Positions 11,458 through 21,404 of a stretch of 64,000 bases of DNA are shown here, one piece after another; within the stretch, counting starts at the first letter, position 1, and every line of letters starts with the position of its first letter. Source of the stretch: Pegoplata infirma (taxonomy: Eukaryota; Arthropoda; Insecta; Diptera; Anthomyiidae); assembly GCA_963921195.1 (NCBI GenBank), contig OY992536.1:229312023-229376022 (forward strand). The letters are read 5' to 3'. The notes below the pieces were generated by a model that was not told the origin of the DNA, made no database searches, and was given only the letters and a program-made list of their open reading frames with translations. The translations under genes were made by a program, and so were the position numbers.

Positions 11458-12535
11458 CACTCAAAATAATACATTAGTAGATTTACTAATTTTTTTTTGC
11501 TAATGCTGGTTAGCTAACTTTTAGCTAATTTTTAGTTGAGATTAGCATGTTAGCAAAAATATCTTGTAAACTTCATTTAGCGCATTAGCAATTTTAAACA
11601 AAATTTGAACTAATTTTTTTTGCTAAATTTAAAATTGAGTTGACCAAATTTTTACAACCTTTTTTGCTAATATTAGCAAAAATAAATGGTAATTTTTTTT
11701 TTTATTTTCAGAAAACTTTAAATTGCGCTATCTCGGAAACTAAGCCAGATAGAGCAAAATGGAGGCCATTTTTGGTTCTCGGGCTCTCATAGTATCGGCG
11801 ATCCTCTTCACATGTGTGGACCCTAATGGGTCCTAACTTTGGATCCAAAAAAGTTAGCATTCCCAAAAATTTTAAAATGCTCATATCTCGGTAAATCGTC
11901 AACACGTAGAACAAGACCGCAAAATAATCAAAAGCTCTCCGAGTAATAGTTTTAAAGTTATCGAGTTTTGTAATTCTCAAAACCCCGGTGGTCCCCTAAA
12001 ATCACGTATCTCAAAAACTAAGCAAGGTAGTGCGAAACGGACACAAATTTTGGATCAATAACTATGATGACTTTTAAGGAACCCAACTAGGTCTAGGCCC
12101 ATCGGGTTCTGGACCTATCGGGTCCGAACCCAATGGAGTCCTCAAATGTGTATGAACTAAGTTGAAATAAAAAAATTTCAGTTACCCGGCTAAAAATGAA
12201 TTGTATATGAGCATATATGAACACATCTGACCATACATCATTAATTCGAAAACATATATGATCAGATATTAACATATATTAAAATTGGCGCTTTTTCAAT
12301 ATATGACCATATATGGTAAAACATATGATAATATGCTATCATATATTGGCCCACCCTTAACATAAATTATCACATATGATCGTACATGAGCTTGTATACA
12401 TTATTTTTAGCCGGGTAACTAATTTTTGGCAAAACATTTTTGCTAACTTTACCAAAAAAATTGTGGGTGCAAAATCAGCAAATTTTCTTGTAGGTTTACA
12501 TGCTTTTTTTGCTAACATTACAGTTTTTTTTAGTG
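11458..12535 (+). mobile_element. TIR-X element copy 1 (interrupted)
   Basis: The left end is CACTCAAAATAATACATTAG and the right end CAGTTTTTTTTAGTG, with TA on both sides (11456-11457 and 12536-12537). The core contains ATCTCGGAAACTAAGC and ATCTCAAAAACTAAGC, plus GGGTCC-rich stretches shared with TIR-Y. A CCCGGC-ended element sits at 12185-12415. The short deletion derivative X2 lies at 13998-14282. No coding capacity. Confidence 0.8.
12185..12415. mobile_element. CCCGGC-ended MITE in TIR-X
   Basis: This 231-bp element has ends CCCGGCTAAAAAT and ATTTTTAGCCGGG, flanked by TA on both sides. The X2 copy has the uninterrupted target (complement CAGTTAACTAATTTTT), proving insertion and the TA duplication. 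The interior is dominated by CATATATG-type repeats. Confidence 0.85.
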
Positions 12536-12537
12536 TA

Positions 12538-13205
12538 AGTTCTTGCACTATTAACATTTTCGTTGACACTCTTGCAACATTGTAAAATCGGGAATCGCTA
12601 GAAATTGTATACAAACCCTTCGTCGACTCATTGTCAGTCATCAAACAGTCATGCTAATCCGGGTCCCTGGACATAGTGAGGTCGCTGGACACAAATTGGC
12701 TGATACATATCCGAGAAATGGCTCCGAGTCGCTAGGGGAACGTCTCGAACTTGATATCTTGGTCCCTATAATGGAATTTATGAACAAAATTGACAGGATA
12801 TCAGAGAATGAATTGAATAATGGGTGGATATCGCTGACTACGTGCAGGATATCGCGAACCCTGTGGTAACTGCCAAATCCTAAGAGGACAAAAAGTATTC
12901 TTACTTTTGGCAAACGGACGGTTAGCTTATTATTGGGAGTACTGCGTATAGAATTTCTGAAAGAGAGGACTCAGTGAAGCATTTTTTTTTGTAAATGTTC
13001 TGATGATGCCCCGCCTTAAGTATTTGGGCAAAGATCTGTCGATGGCCTGGATTGCCTAAACAGTGTCTTATTGACATCTCTAAGAGAATATCTTAGAGAA
13101 TCGGGGTGGTTTAAGAAGTACAATTTTTTATATCAGAGAGAGAGTAGGGAAATAACGTAAGGCCTTCGAGGGAATTCGTCAAATTGGCGGATGCCCATCC
13201 AACCT
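12538..13205 (+). pseudogene. 3' fragment of a non-LTR retrotransposon with RNase H
   Basis: A frame from 12651 encodes the end of an RNase H domain: VPGHSEVAGHKLAD, residues 5-18, with the conserved His (residue 8) and the final Asp (residue 18). The upstream part, 12592-12650, continues the homology in another frame (ESLEIVYKPFVDSLSV), so there is a frameshift near 12650. Downstream, 12990-13007 gives the start of a Cys-type cluster (CKCSDD), and the rest up to GWFK is broken by stops. The fragment ends in CCAACCTAATCTAACCATAC, like the simple 3' tails of such elements. In life the protein would copy element RNA into the genome. The copy is 5'-truncated and dead. The clade (I, LOA or R1-like) is not settled. 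Confidence 0.75.
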
Positions 13206-13245
13206 AATCTAACCATACCCCCATACTGTGCTTAGAGGGTATAAA

Positions 13246-13997
13246 AATCTGCTAATTTCTGCTGAAAAATCTGCTGATTTCTGTTAAAAAAACATGTTAA
13301 TTTAAGGTAATAAATTTGGAATTTTTGAAGCGCAAAAGATTCCCAAATAAAGTCTGCTTTTACATCAAGTTTGATAAATCAGCTGATTTTGGCAGATTCG
13401 TTTTGCTATATTTTTCAAGAAATTTTGTTTGTTATCTCTAATTTTGAAGGGCATTTACGAATCGTTATATTCCCACTTTTTTCAATTTTTACCTCCATTC
13501 TGGTTTTACTTACTACATGCATCTCCTAACACAAAAATCATATAGAATTCTAGTTAATTATGAATGAACAAAAGAAAAAAAAACAAACATTTTTGATGTT
13601 TACCACTTTATTTAAGTTGTGGTAAAAAGTAAATATTTTTTCTTCTTTTAAGAATCTTAAAATTGCGTGTAAGTATGCAATAAATAATTTATTTATAATT
13701 GTCTACTTGTATTCATGTTATGTACATTGGTTATACTTAAAATAACTTCGTCTATATACCATCATAACATATCATAATTACTAACTGCGGCATAAAATTG
13801 AATATTTATTAATGACAGAATAATTGAAATTAAGATTCAATTATGAAACTAAAAAATTGAATACGAGTACTTGGATAAATAACATAATTTGTCTTGCTAA
13901 ATAATAGTGTTTGTATTAATTAGAAAAGGATTGAAACTAATTTATATTAGTTGTGTTTTTTCAGTTACTTTGATTTTAATATTTGCGGAATTTCATA
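13246..13997. other. AT-rich DNA with W-like shards
   Basis: The first 200 bp hold TCTGCTGAT and ATCAGCTGATTTTGG phrases related to the W element interior. The remainder is AT-rich, without any recognised feature. Confidence 0.4.
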
Positions 13998-14282
13998 CAC
14001 TCAAAAAAAAAAAACTGTAATGTTAGCAAAAAAAAGCTTGTAAACCTACAAGAAAATTTGCTGATTTTGAAGCCACAATTTTTTTGGTAAAGTTAGCAAA
14101 AATGTTTTGCCAAAAATTAGTTAACTGAAATTTTTTTATTTCAACTTAGTTCATACACATTTGAGGACCCCATTGGGTTCGGATCCGATAGGTCCAGACC
14201 TCGATGAGCCTAGACCTAGTTGGGTTCCTTAAAAATCGTCATAGTTTTTGGTCCAAAATCTACTAATGTATTATTTTGATTG
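13998..14282 (-). mobile_element. TIR-X copy 2, internally deleted
   Basis: A 285-bp reverse-orientation copy with ends CACTCAAAAAAAAAAAACTG and ATGTATTATTTTGATTG, flanked by TA on both sides (13996-13997 and 14283-14284). It matches X1 only at its two extremes. The core, including the ATCTCG motifs, is missing at a join near 14260. It provides the empty site for the CCCGGC-ended insertion. Confidence 0.8.
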
Positions 14283-14929
14283 TATAAATTGGGTAAATTT
14301 CAACAAATTTTGATTAGAGTGCATAAATTAATTTTTTGTATGGAAAAATCTGATAAGTAGTTTTTGAAAAAATTTCGAAAGGTGGAAAAAACCAAAGCCC
14401 CAAAAAAAGTTTTATGTAGAAAATGTTATTCTTTGGATTTATGCAGGTTTCAGAAAAATCTAAGGCGGATAAAGTTTTGAAAAATGCATCTAAAAATTGC
14501 ATTTGCATCAAAAACGTAAAAATTGCATTTGCATTTAAAAAAAAAAAACATGGCTCTTCAAAATATCATACTTTTTTGATTTTTTTCAATTTTTGAAGAA
14601 AATAAAATTCGCGAAAAAATCGTGATTTTTTTAAATTTAAAAAACCTAAAATGGATATGTTTGGTTGGCTTTGAAAGTATTTATTTGATTGCCCTAATAA
14701 AGTTTAATTAATTTCGCACGATTTTTACATTCCTTCAAAATTCACTATATATTAAACAAACTGCCTTTTCTAATTTATAAATTAAAAACTAAACAAAAGT
14801 GACTTTTGGAGATTTTTTGAAAATTTTCTAGATTATTGGCGATTTAAGACATTATTTTTTACTGGCTATAATAAATTAAACAAAAATTATTTTTAAGAAA
14901 TAAAAAATATTTTTGTTATTGAAAAAAAT
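14283..14929. other. AT-rich DNA without recognised feature
   Basis: I recognise no element termini or coding homology. There are a few imperfect local repeats such as AAAATTGCATTTGCAT (about 14490-14540). Confidence 0.4.
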
Positions 14930-15537
14930 AGAATAAAATTGAATTTTGGCGATTTCTGGCGATTTTTTTTTTTGGCAATGAACGTAAAAAAAATCTGTCA
15001 TTCATATTCAGCCTCATTGAATAAATCTCACTACGATCTGGTCTGTGGTCAAATGAGTATGAATGACTAATGTTGCTGTTATCAGCAAAAGAATATATTG
15101 GGTTAAACGTCATATTCAGGAGATCGTTCAAAAAAATCAAAAAGAGTGATGGCGAAAGAACGGACCCCTGCGGAACACCCGAATTTAATATAAAATCACG
15201 GGAGAAAAAAAAATCGATAACAACACGAATAGACCGTTTATGTAAGAAACTCAATATAAATTGGGTGAATTTATTCCCGACACCGAAAGCAATAAATTTG
15301 GAGATAAGTGCACTATGCCAGACTCGGTCAAATGCCCTTGAAATGTCCAAAGCAACTACTTTACTCTCTGTGAATAGAACGAGTCCATTGTTCCGAAAGA
15401 AACGATAATGGGTCTCCGGTAGAACGACTTCTACGGAAGCCGTATTGACGGTCGCTAAGAAGATCATTGGACTCCAAGAAGTTGACCAGATGAAAATTCA
15501 ACATATTTTCCATAACCTTTAAGAGAGTAGATGCAAT
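14930..15537 (-). pseudogene. Reverse transcriptase fragment, Jockey/CR1-like LINE
   Basis: On the minus strand a 183-codon frame (15467 to 14916) holds RT motif A (ALDISRAFDRVWH, residues 39-51), motif B (SGVPQGSVLSP, residues 96-106) and motif C as FADN (residues 127-130). The usual catalytic FADD has lost its second Asp. Upstream homology (QYGFRRSRST, near 15430-15460) is in another frame, so there is a frameshift before motif A. The fragment covers only the finger and palm part of RT, is truncated on both sides and cannot be active. It may belong to the same family as the C-terminal piece at 26.5 kb; that link is inference. Confidence 0.85.
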
Positions 15538-15540
15538 TTA

Positions 15541-15823
15541 AGTTCGGAAATGGGCCAAATCGGACCAGGGGGAAAGTCAACAGACTTTTTCTGTAAAATA
15601 ACAAAATATTCTGCTAAAAATTTGCACAAAAATATTTTGAAATTCAGCAAACAGAACCACTAAAATTGCAAAAAAAAATACTGTTATTTTCTACAACTGA
15701 ATGACAGAGAAATTACTTAAAATATCTATTTCAGCAGAAAAATCGGCTAAAAGTTTGCCTATTCAAATTGAAAGGCATTTTACAGATTTTTTGACAAAGC
15801 TTTTCTTATTCCACCACCGTCTA
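15541..15823 (+). mobile_element. DINE shard followed by TIR-W right-end fragment
   Basis: A shard with GGACCAGGGGGAAAG (about 15541-15585) matches the interior of the CACGCCC-type DINEs. From about 15590 the sequence follows W: CTGCTAAAAATTTG, GAATGACAGAGA, CAAATTGAAAGGCATTTTAC, and AGATTTTTTGACAAAG close to the W right end. Confidence 0.5.
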
Positions 15824-15913
15824 CACTAAAAAAATTATGTCATTAACTGTTTGTAGTTTATTTTAAAAATTTTACGTTTAGTCGTTTTTAAAAGAAAAAA
15901 CATTTGTTTGATA

Positions 15914-16992
15914 CACTCAAAAAAAAGTGAACTAAAATCTGGGAAAATTAACTAAATTTTGAGAAAAAGAGGGAATGATTTGGCTCCAAAGATTTTTTTT
16001 CTTGTTTTTAGTTCATAATTTTCCCAAAAATTAGGAAAACAAAGTTATTTAATTTTAAGCCAATTTTAACTAGAAAATGGGAAAAATTATACTTCACATT
16101 TTAGAAATAGATTGGGTCTAGACCCTGGACCCATGGGTTCGGACCCCATTTAACTCGAGACCCCGTTGGGTCCTTTAAGGGTCCCCATTGATTTTGAACC
16201 AAAACTTGTGTCCGTTTCGCTCTAACTTGCTTAGTTTTCGAGATACGGTAATAAGGGGCCTGATAGGGTCTTGAGAATCTTAAAAACCGGATAACTCATA
16301 AACTATTAATCGGAGGGCTTTCGGGTATTTTGCGGAAGTGTTTTACGAGTCAAGAGCTACAAAAATGCCGTTGGAGCTTTTCTCGTGTTGGCAGTATTTA
16401 CCGAGATATGTGCATATATAAAATCTCGGGAATTTCAAATTTTAGATCTAAAATTAGGGTCTTGAGACCCCGACAGATATGCAGAGCTAGGCTATTCCAT
16501 ATTTTTCTTTGTAGTCTTTCTTTTGAAAATTTCATCCGTTTCGCTCTATCTAGCTTAGTTTTCGAGATATCGCCATTTTGAATTTTTAACTAAATTCTAA
16601 GAAGTTATTTACTAAATTCTCAGAAATCATTAACTAAATTCTAAGAAGTACACTCCCTCAATTCAAGAAGAGAAATGCGATGATGTTTTTTTTAGTAAAT
16701 TTTAACTAAACTTGAACTAAATTGTTTTTTAAGAAATATATCTTAAAAATAAAGATACGATTATTAGATTTGTGGGAAATTTCTTTGGCAGTAAGAATTT
16801 TTTTCATTATATTTAAAAAATCCATTTAAAGAAAACTATGAACTAATTATAAGTAAATGAACTAAAATTTTTTCCTCATAGCTAAGAAAATTTCTCATTT
16901 TTAAGTTAAATTTAACTAAATTTTAGGAAAATTCATGATAAATTTTCAAAGACATTTTTTCCTTAAATTTAGTTATGTCTTTTTTTTCAGTG
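15914..16992 (+). mobile_element. TIR-Y element copy 1
   Basis: A 1079-bp element with ends CACTCAAAAAAAAGTGAAC and TTTTTTTTTCAGTG, flanked by TA on both sides. Removing it restores TTTGATATTCAG, matching TTTGATGTTCAG of TIR-A copy 1. The interior has GGGTCC-rich runs and the phrases GAGATACGGTAATAAG and CGCTCTAACTTGCTTAG, related to TIR-X. A short frame at 16330-16581 is not conserved with any family I know. Confidence 0.85.
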
Positions 16993-17285
16993 TATTCAGT
17001 TTTTATTAATGACTACTTCTGTCCTTTGTTTCAAAAATAACACACTAAAAATAAAGACTTCCAATAACATTTAATTTTCAAAGTTATTTATTTTTGTTCT
17101 GTAAGTAAAAACTACTGATTATTCTTCAAATTTTTAATGATTTGTGTAAGTATTTTTTTTTTTTAATTGTTGGTATTTTTTAATGAGATATCATTAGTTT
17201 TTACCACCTACACAAGTAGGTTATTTTTTTGTAGAAAAAAAAGTTCAAAAAAATATTTATAGAAATATAAAAACATGTTTGTATC

Positions 17286-17351
17286 AAGTGACTTTGGCAC
17301 GATGGGTAGAGTGTCTGGCCAGAATGTAGTTGGTTGTGGGATCGATTCCCC
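17286..17351 (+). promoter_or_regulatory. tRNA-like internal Pol III promoter in TIR-A copy 2
   Basis: The box-A-like TGGCACGATGGGTAGAGTG begins at 17295 and the box-B-like GGGATCGATTCCCC at 17338. Both are the same as in copy 1, although the surrounding sequence has diverged. Confidence 0.7.
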
Positions 17352-17726
17352 AAAATTTTATTAAAAATTTTGAAAAAAATATTTCAATAGAAAACTGTAA
17401 AAAATTACCTACGAAACCATTAATTTTTAATGTTTTCTCAGGTTATTTTTTTGGAATTTGTTGGTAAAAATAACAGAACTATCGTTAATTTTTAATGTTT
17501 TCGTAGATTATTTTTTTTTTCGAATTTGTTGGTAAAAATTAATGAAAAAAACGTAATTTTTTAATGTTTAGTGTTATTTATTTTAGAAAATTTTGTCCAC
17601 AGTAAAAAATAAATGTTGATGTTTGTTAAATCAAATGAATAATTACTGGGATGGTTTTCAATTGTTTATTCACTGGTTTTAAATGTGTTTTTCATTTGTT
17701 TTTGCCTACAAAATATTTTGAGTGTA

Positions 17727-18799
17727 CACTGAAAAAAAAAGACATAACTAAAATTAAGGAAAAAATGTCTTTCAAAATTTATCATGAATTTTCCTAAAAT
17801 TTAGTTAAATTTAACTTAAAAATGAGAAATTTTCTTAACTATGAGGAAAAAATTTTAGTTCATTTACTTATAATTAGTTCATAGTTTTCTTTAAACGTAT
17901 TTTTTTAATACTAGGAAAAAAATTCTTACTGCCAAAGAAATTTTCCACAAATCTAAGAATCGTATCTTTATTTTTAAGACATATTTCTTAAAAAACAATT
18001 TAGTTCAGGTTTAGTTAAAATTTACTAAAAAAAACATCATCGTATTTCTCTTCTTTGAATTGAATTCTTAGAATTTAGTTAATGACTTCTGAGAATTTAG
18101 TAAATAACTTCTAAGAATTTAGTTAAAAATTCAAAATGGCGATATCTTGAAAACTAAGCGAGATAGAGCGAAACGGATGAAATTTTCAAAAGAAAGACTA
18201 CAAATAAAAATATGGAATATCCTAGCTCTGCATATCTGTCGGGGTCTCAAGACCCTAATTTTAGATCTAAAATTTGAAATTCCCGAGATTTTATATATGC
18301 AAATATCTCGGTAAATACTGCCAACACGAGAAAAGGTCTAACGGAATTTTTGTAGCTCTTGACTAGTAGAACACTTCCGCAAAATACCCGAAAGCCCTGC
18401 GATTAATAGTTTTTGAGTTATCCGGTTTTTAAGATTTTCAAGACCCTATCAGACCCCTTATTACCGTATCTCAAAAACTAAGCAAGTTAGAGCGAAACGG
18501 ACACAAGTTTTGGTTCAAAATCTATGGGGACCCTTAAAAAACCCAACGGGGTCTCGAGTTAAATGGGGTCCGAACCCATGGGCCAGGGTCTGGACCCAAT
18601 CTATTTCTAAAATGTTAAGTATAATTTTTCCCATTTTCTAGTTAAAATTTGCTTAAAATTAAATAACTTTATTTTCCTTATTTTTGGGAAAATTATGAAC
18701 TAAAACCAAGAAAAAAAATCTTTGGAGCCAAATCATTCCCTCCTTTTCTCAAAATTGAGTTAATTTTCCCAGATTTTAGTTCACTTTTTTTTTTGAGTG
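17727..18799 (-). mobile_element. TIR-Y element copy 2 (inverted)
   Basis: The reverse complement of copy 1 over its whole length (1073 against 1079 bp), flanked by TA on both sides. Its left TA (17725-17726) is also the right target duplication of TIR-A copy 2, so it landed exactly at the edge of that element. The two Y copies now bracket about 730 bp of TIR-A. Confidence 0.85.
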
Positions 18800-18804
18800 T
18801 AGAA

Positions 18805-19240
18805 AAATTCTGAGATCCTGAGGCATTTTTGCATAGATGAGTTCTCAGATGCTAACACATTTTTCGTACAGAAAAATTTCTTGTGAGAAAAATATCTTAA
18901 ATCGATATAGAAAAATTTACAGATTCTGATACATTTTTCGTATAGATTTTTCCGATTCTTAGTCATTTTTCGTATAGAAAATACTCAGATTATAAGACGT
19001 ATAGACAAATTCTTTGATTCTAAAATATTTTTCTTGTAGAAAAACTATGGAAAAAATTTGTCTTAAAAAATCTCTTACCCATTTATTGAATGAGAAAATT
19101 TACAGATTCTGAGACATTTTTGTAAAGAAAAGTTCTTAAATTCACAATATTTTTTGTAGATAAAAATTTTTCAGTTTTATTTAGATATTTAAAAAAAAAC
19201 CAACACTTAGATTAATTTTTTGTGTAAAAAAGTTTCAGAT
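18805..19240. repeat. Degenerate CTGAGACATTTTT minisatellite
   Basis: Repeated phrases such as TCTGAGACATTTTTGTA and GAAAAATTCTCAGAT at roughly 35-70-bp spacing resemble the cleaner arrays at 20.8-21.4 and 39.5-40.5 kb. Confidence 0.55.
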
Positions 19241-20820
19241 TCAGAGAAGATTTTTCGATTTAAAAATTGTCAAATTTGGTTAAACTTGGAATTACATAAA
19301 CTTGAAATTAGTAAGGACATAATTTTCAATGCATACATATGTTCTGAAACATTATTTTCCAAAAAAAAAATCAAAATTTTTTTTAATCAACATTATTTCA
19401 ATATTTTGAAATTTTCAGAAAAAACCTTCGTTAGATTAGAGATAAAAAGAAAAAAATAGTAGTAATATTGTTAACAAACGTATATTTTGCAGTGCAAAGT
19501 CTTACAATTTTTATATGGCCAAATCATTTTGGGGAGGCCCGGGCCCACAGGCCCCCCCTTCGTACGTGCCTGGTCAAGACAGTAAAATTGTTTATTAATA
19601 TGACCACGTTTTATTTAAAAAATAAGTTGTTGAAATTTTTGTGGCAAAGGTTCTTTGATTTTTGAATTAGCTGGCCCTAAGTTAAAATTTACTTTCTCTC
19701 ACACCTATCTTCATTTAAACTACAATAAAAAATTATAAACTTCTTTAAAATCATTTCCTTATTATGTTCCTATTTCCTTTTTTAATTCAAACAAACATTC
19801 TTTGCTGTAACTGATACCATTTGACACAATTTAACCCTAAAAGGAATACAATATTCCAGACCAGAGTTGTATACAACCATAAAAAACATTTTATTTACAA
19901 TTTTATGTTGTTTTTTTTGTTGTTGTTGTTTATAACTTACCTGACTATAATTAATTTTATTAGCAGCATTTTGTACAAATTTGTCGTTTGTTACAAAACC
20001 GTAACACAAAACAAGAAAATAATCCTTCAATTACTATTAAGTTTACACGCTAACAATTCCAATTAATTTGAAATCACTCACTATAAATGAAATGAAAGAA
20101 TGAATGAATTTGTTAAAAAAAAACAGCGAGTTGGAGTTGGAAAAAAATTTAAACTTTTTTTTTTTATTTTTTATTTTTTTTTTGTTAAAGTTAAAGTTAA
20201 ACGAGGCAAACACTATGAAAACATACAAAATCGAAGTCAACAAATACACTGATTGGAATGGAGACGTTCCGTAATGTTCTTATATGGCTTTTTATCACAA
20301 GAACAAGAAGAAGAGGAACCTTCTTTCGTTTTGGTCTTTCTAACGATGACTTTTTTTAAGAACAAATATTATTTGTTTTTGAACACTCATCGATGTTGTT
20401 CATAAAAGTTCCTTAAAAAAAAAAAAAAAACAACTGCAAACATGAAGTTTACACACGTTAGGAATGTCAACTTTTACAAAAATGACTGTCAGTGGTAGTA
20501 AAATGACAGTGGGTGCAAGCTATATATAATAACGGGAAATATAACACTAGTTTACATTTTGTAATATGACAAAAACACGCAAAGTAATATTAGAACGTTT
20601 GCAAAAAAAAAAAAAAAATCCGACACTTTTGAGATGTTCAACACTTAATCACTATTTCTTTTTTTTTTGTGAGATATATTTTTTTGTTTTAAAGATGTTA
20701 GATCAGAGATGATAAAGTACTATTTTTTGGTACTTTTTGATTACAAATACCATTTGCGTTGTATCTACTGTTTAAATATCGTTGAACGGCTGATTAGGAT
20801 CAGACATAAAATTGTATAAA
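19241..20820. other. AT-rich, mostly unique DNA with a short GC-rich block
   Basis: A GC-rich stretch at about 19530-19575 (GGGGAGGCCCGGGCCC, then GGCCCCCCCTTCG) stands out and looks like the end of a diverged TIR element, but I see no partner end. From about 19680 to 20820 I find no repeat shared with the rest of the window and no coding signal. This could be host intronic or intergenic sequence. Confidence 0.4.
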
Positions 20821-20821
20821 A

Positions 20822-21375
20822 AAAAGTGTCTCAGATTCAGAAACATTTTTCCTATAGAAAAAGACTTATATTCTGAGACATTTTTTCTTTAGAAAAAGTG
20901 TCAGACTCTGAGACATTTTTCTATAGAAAAAGTCTTAGAATCTGAAACATTTTTTAAAAAAAAAGTCTTAGATTCTGAAACATTTTTTCTATAGAAAAAT
21001 TCTCAGATTCTGAGAAATTTTTCCAATAGAAAAAGTCTTAGATTCTGAGACATTTTTTCTATAGAAAAAGTCTCAGATTCTGAGAAATTTTTTCTATAAA
21101 AACTAAGATTTTTTTAAAAGAAAAATTGTCTCAGAATCTGAGACTTTTTCTAAAAAGTGTCAGAATCTGAGACGTTTTCTATAGGAAAAATGTCTCAGAC
21201 TAAAAAGAAAAAGTGTCACACCTTTTCTTTAGGAAAAATGTCTCAGAGTCGGAGACTTTTTCTATAGCAAAAATGTCTAAGAATCTAAGGCTTTTTCTGT
21301 AGGAAAAATTTCTACAGGAAAAAAAAAATTTACAATCTGATAGTTTTTCTATTAAAAATGTGTTTTAGAATCATA
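20822..21375. repeat. 35-bp minisatellite with dyad-symmetric unit
   Basis: The unit is close to GATTCTGAGACA plus TTTTTTCTATAGAAAAAGTCTCA. It alternates two small palindromes, TCTCAGANTCTGAGA and TTTTCTATAGAAAA. At about 21115 the array switches to the complementary orientation. A larger array of the same unit is at 39545-40525. Confidence 0.8.
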
Positions 21376-21404
21376 GATTTTTTTTTTTGTTTTACGACAA
21401 GAGA

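Larger units (their letters stand above)
7412..13245 (+). mobile_element. DINE-1-like element blown apart by nested insertions
   Basis: DINE pieces of the CACGCCC subtype are recognisable at about 7615-7773 (CACGCCCACTAAAGGGGGCG), at 11184-11457 (TGGACTTCATCGTGTCTTATG and the GACGGACAAT tract) and at about 13206-13245 (ACCCCCATACTGTGC, then GAGGGTATAAAAA). Between them lie a W fragment (about 7432-7612), a Transib-like element (7774-11183), TIR-X copy 1 (11458-12535) and a LINE 3' fragment (12538-13205). A stretch of about 60 bp at about 11325-11430 is duplicated in tandem inside the middle piece. Confidence 0.7.
15824..17724 (+). mobile_element. TIR-A element copy 2 (split by TIR-Y)
   Basis: Left end CACTAAAAAAATTATG and right end TATTTTGAGTG, with TA at 15822-15823 and 17725-17726. 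It is interrupted at 15914-16992 by TIR-Y copy 1. Without that insertion it is about 0.8 kb, like copy 3. It shows the uninterrupted target (TTATTCACTGGTTTTAAATG) for the CCCAGC insertion in copy 1. Confidence 0.85.

Noticed and set aside
15070..15408. 112-codon plus-strand frame
   Set aside because: It is the antisense shadow of the reverse transcriptase fragment at 14930-15537.
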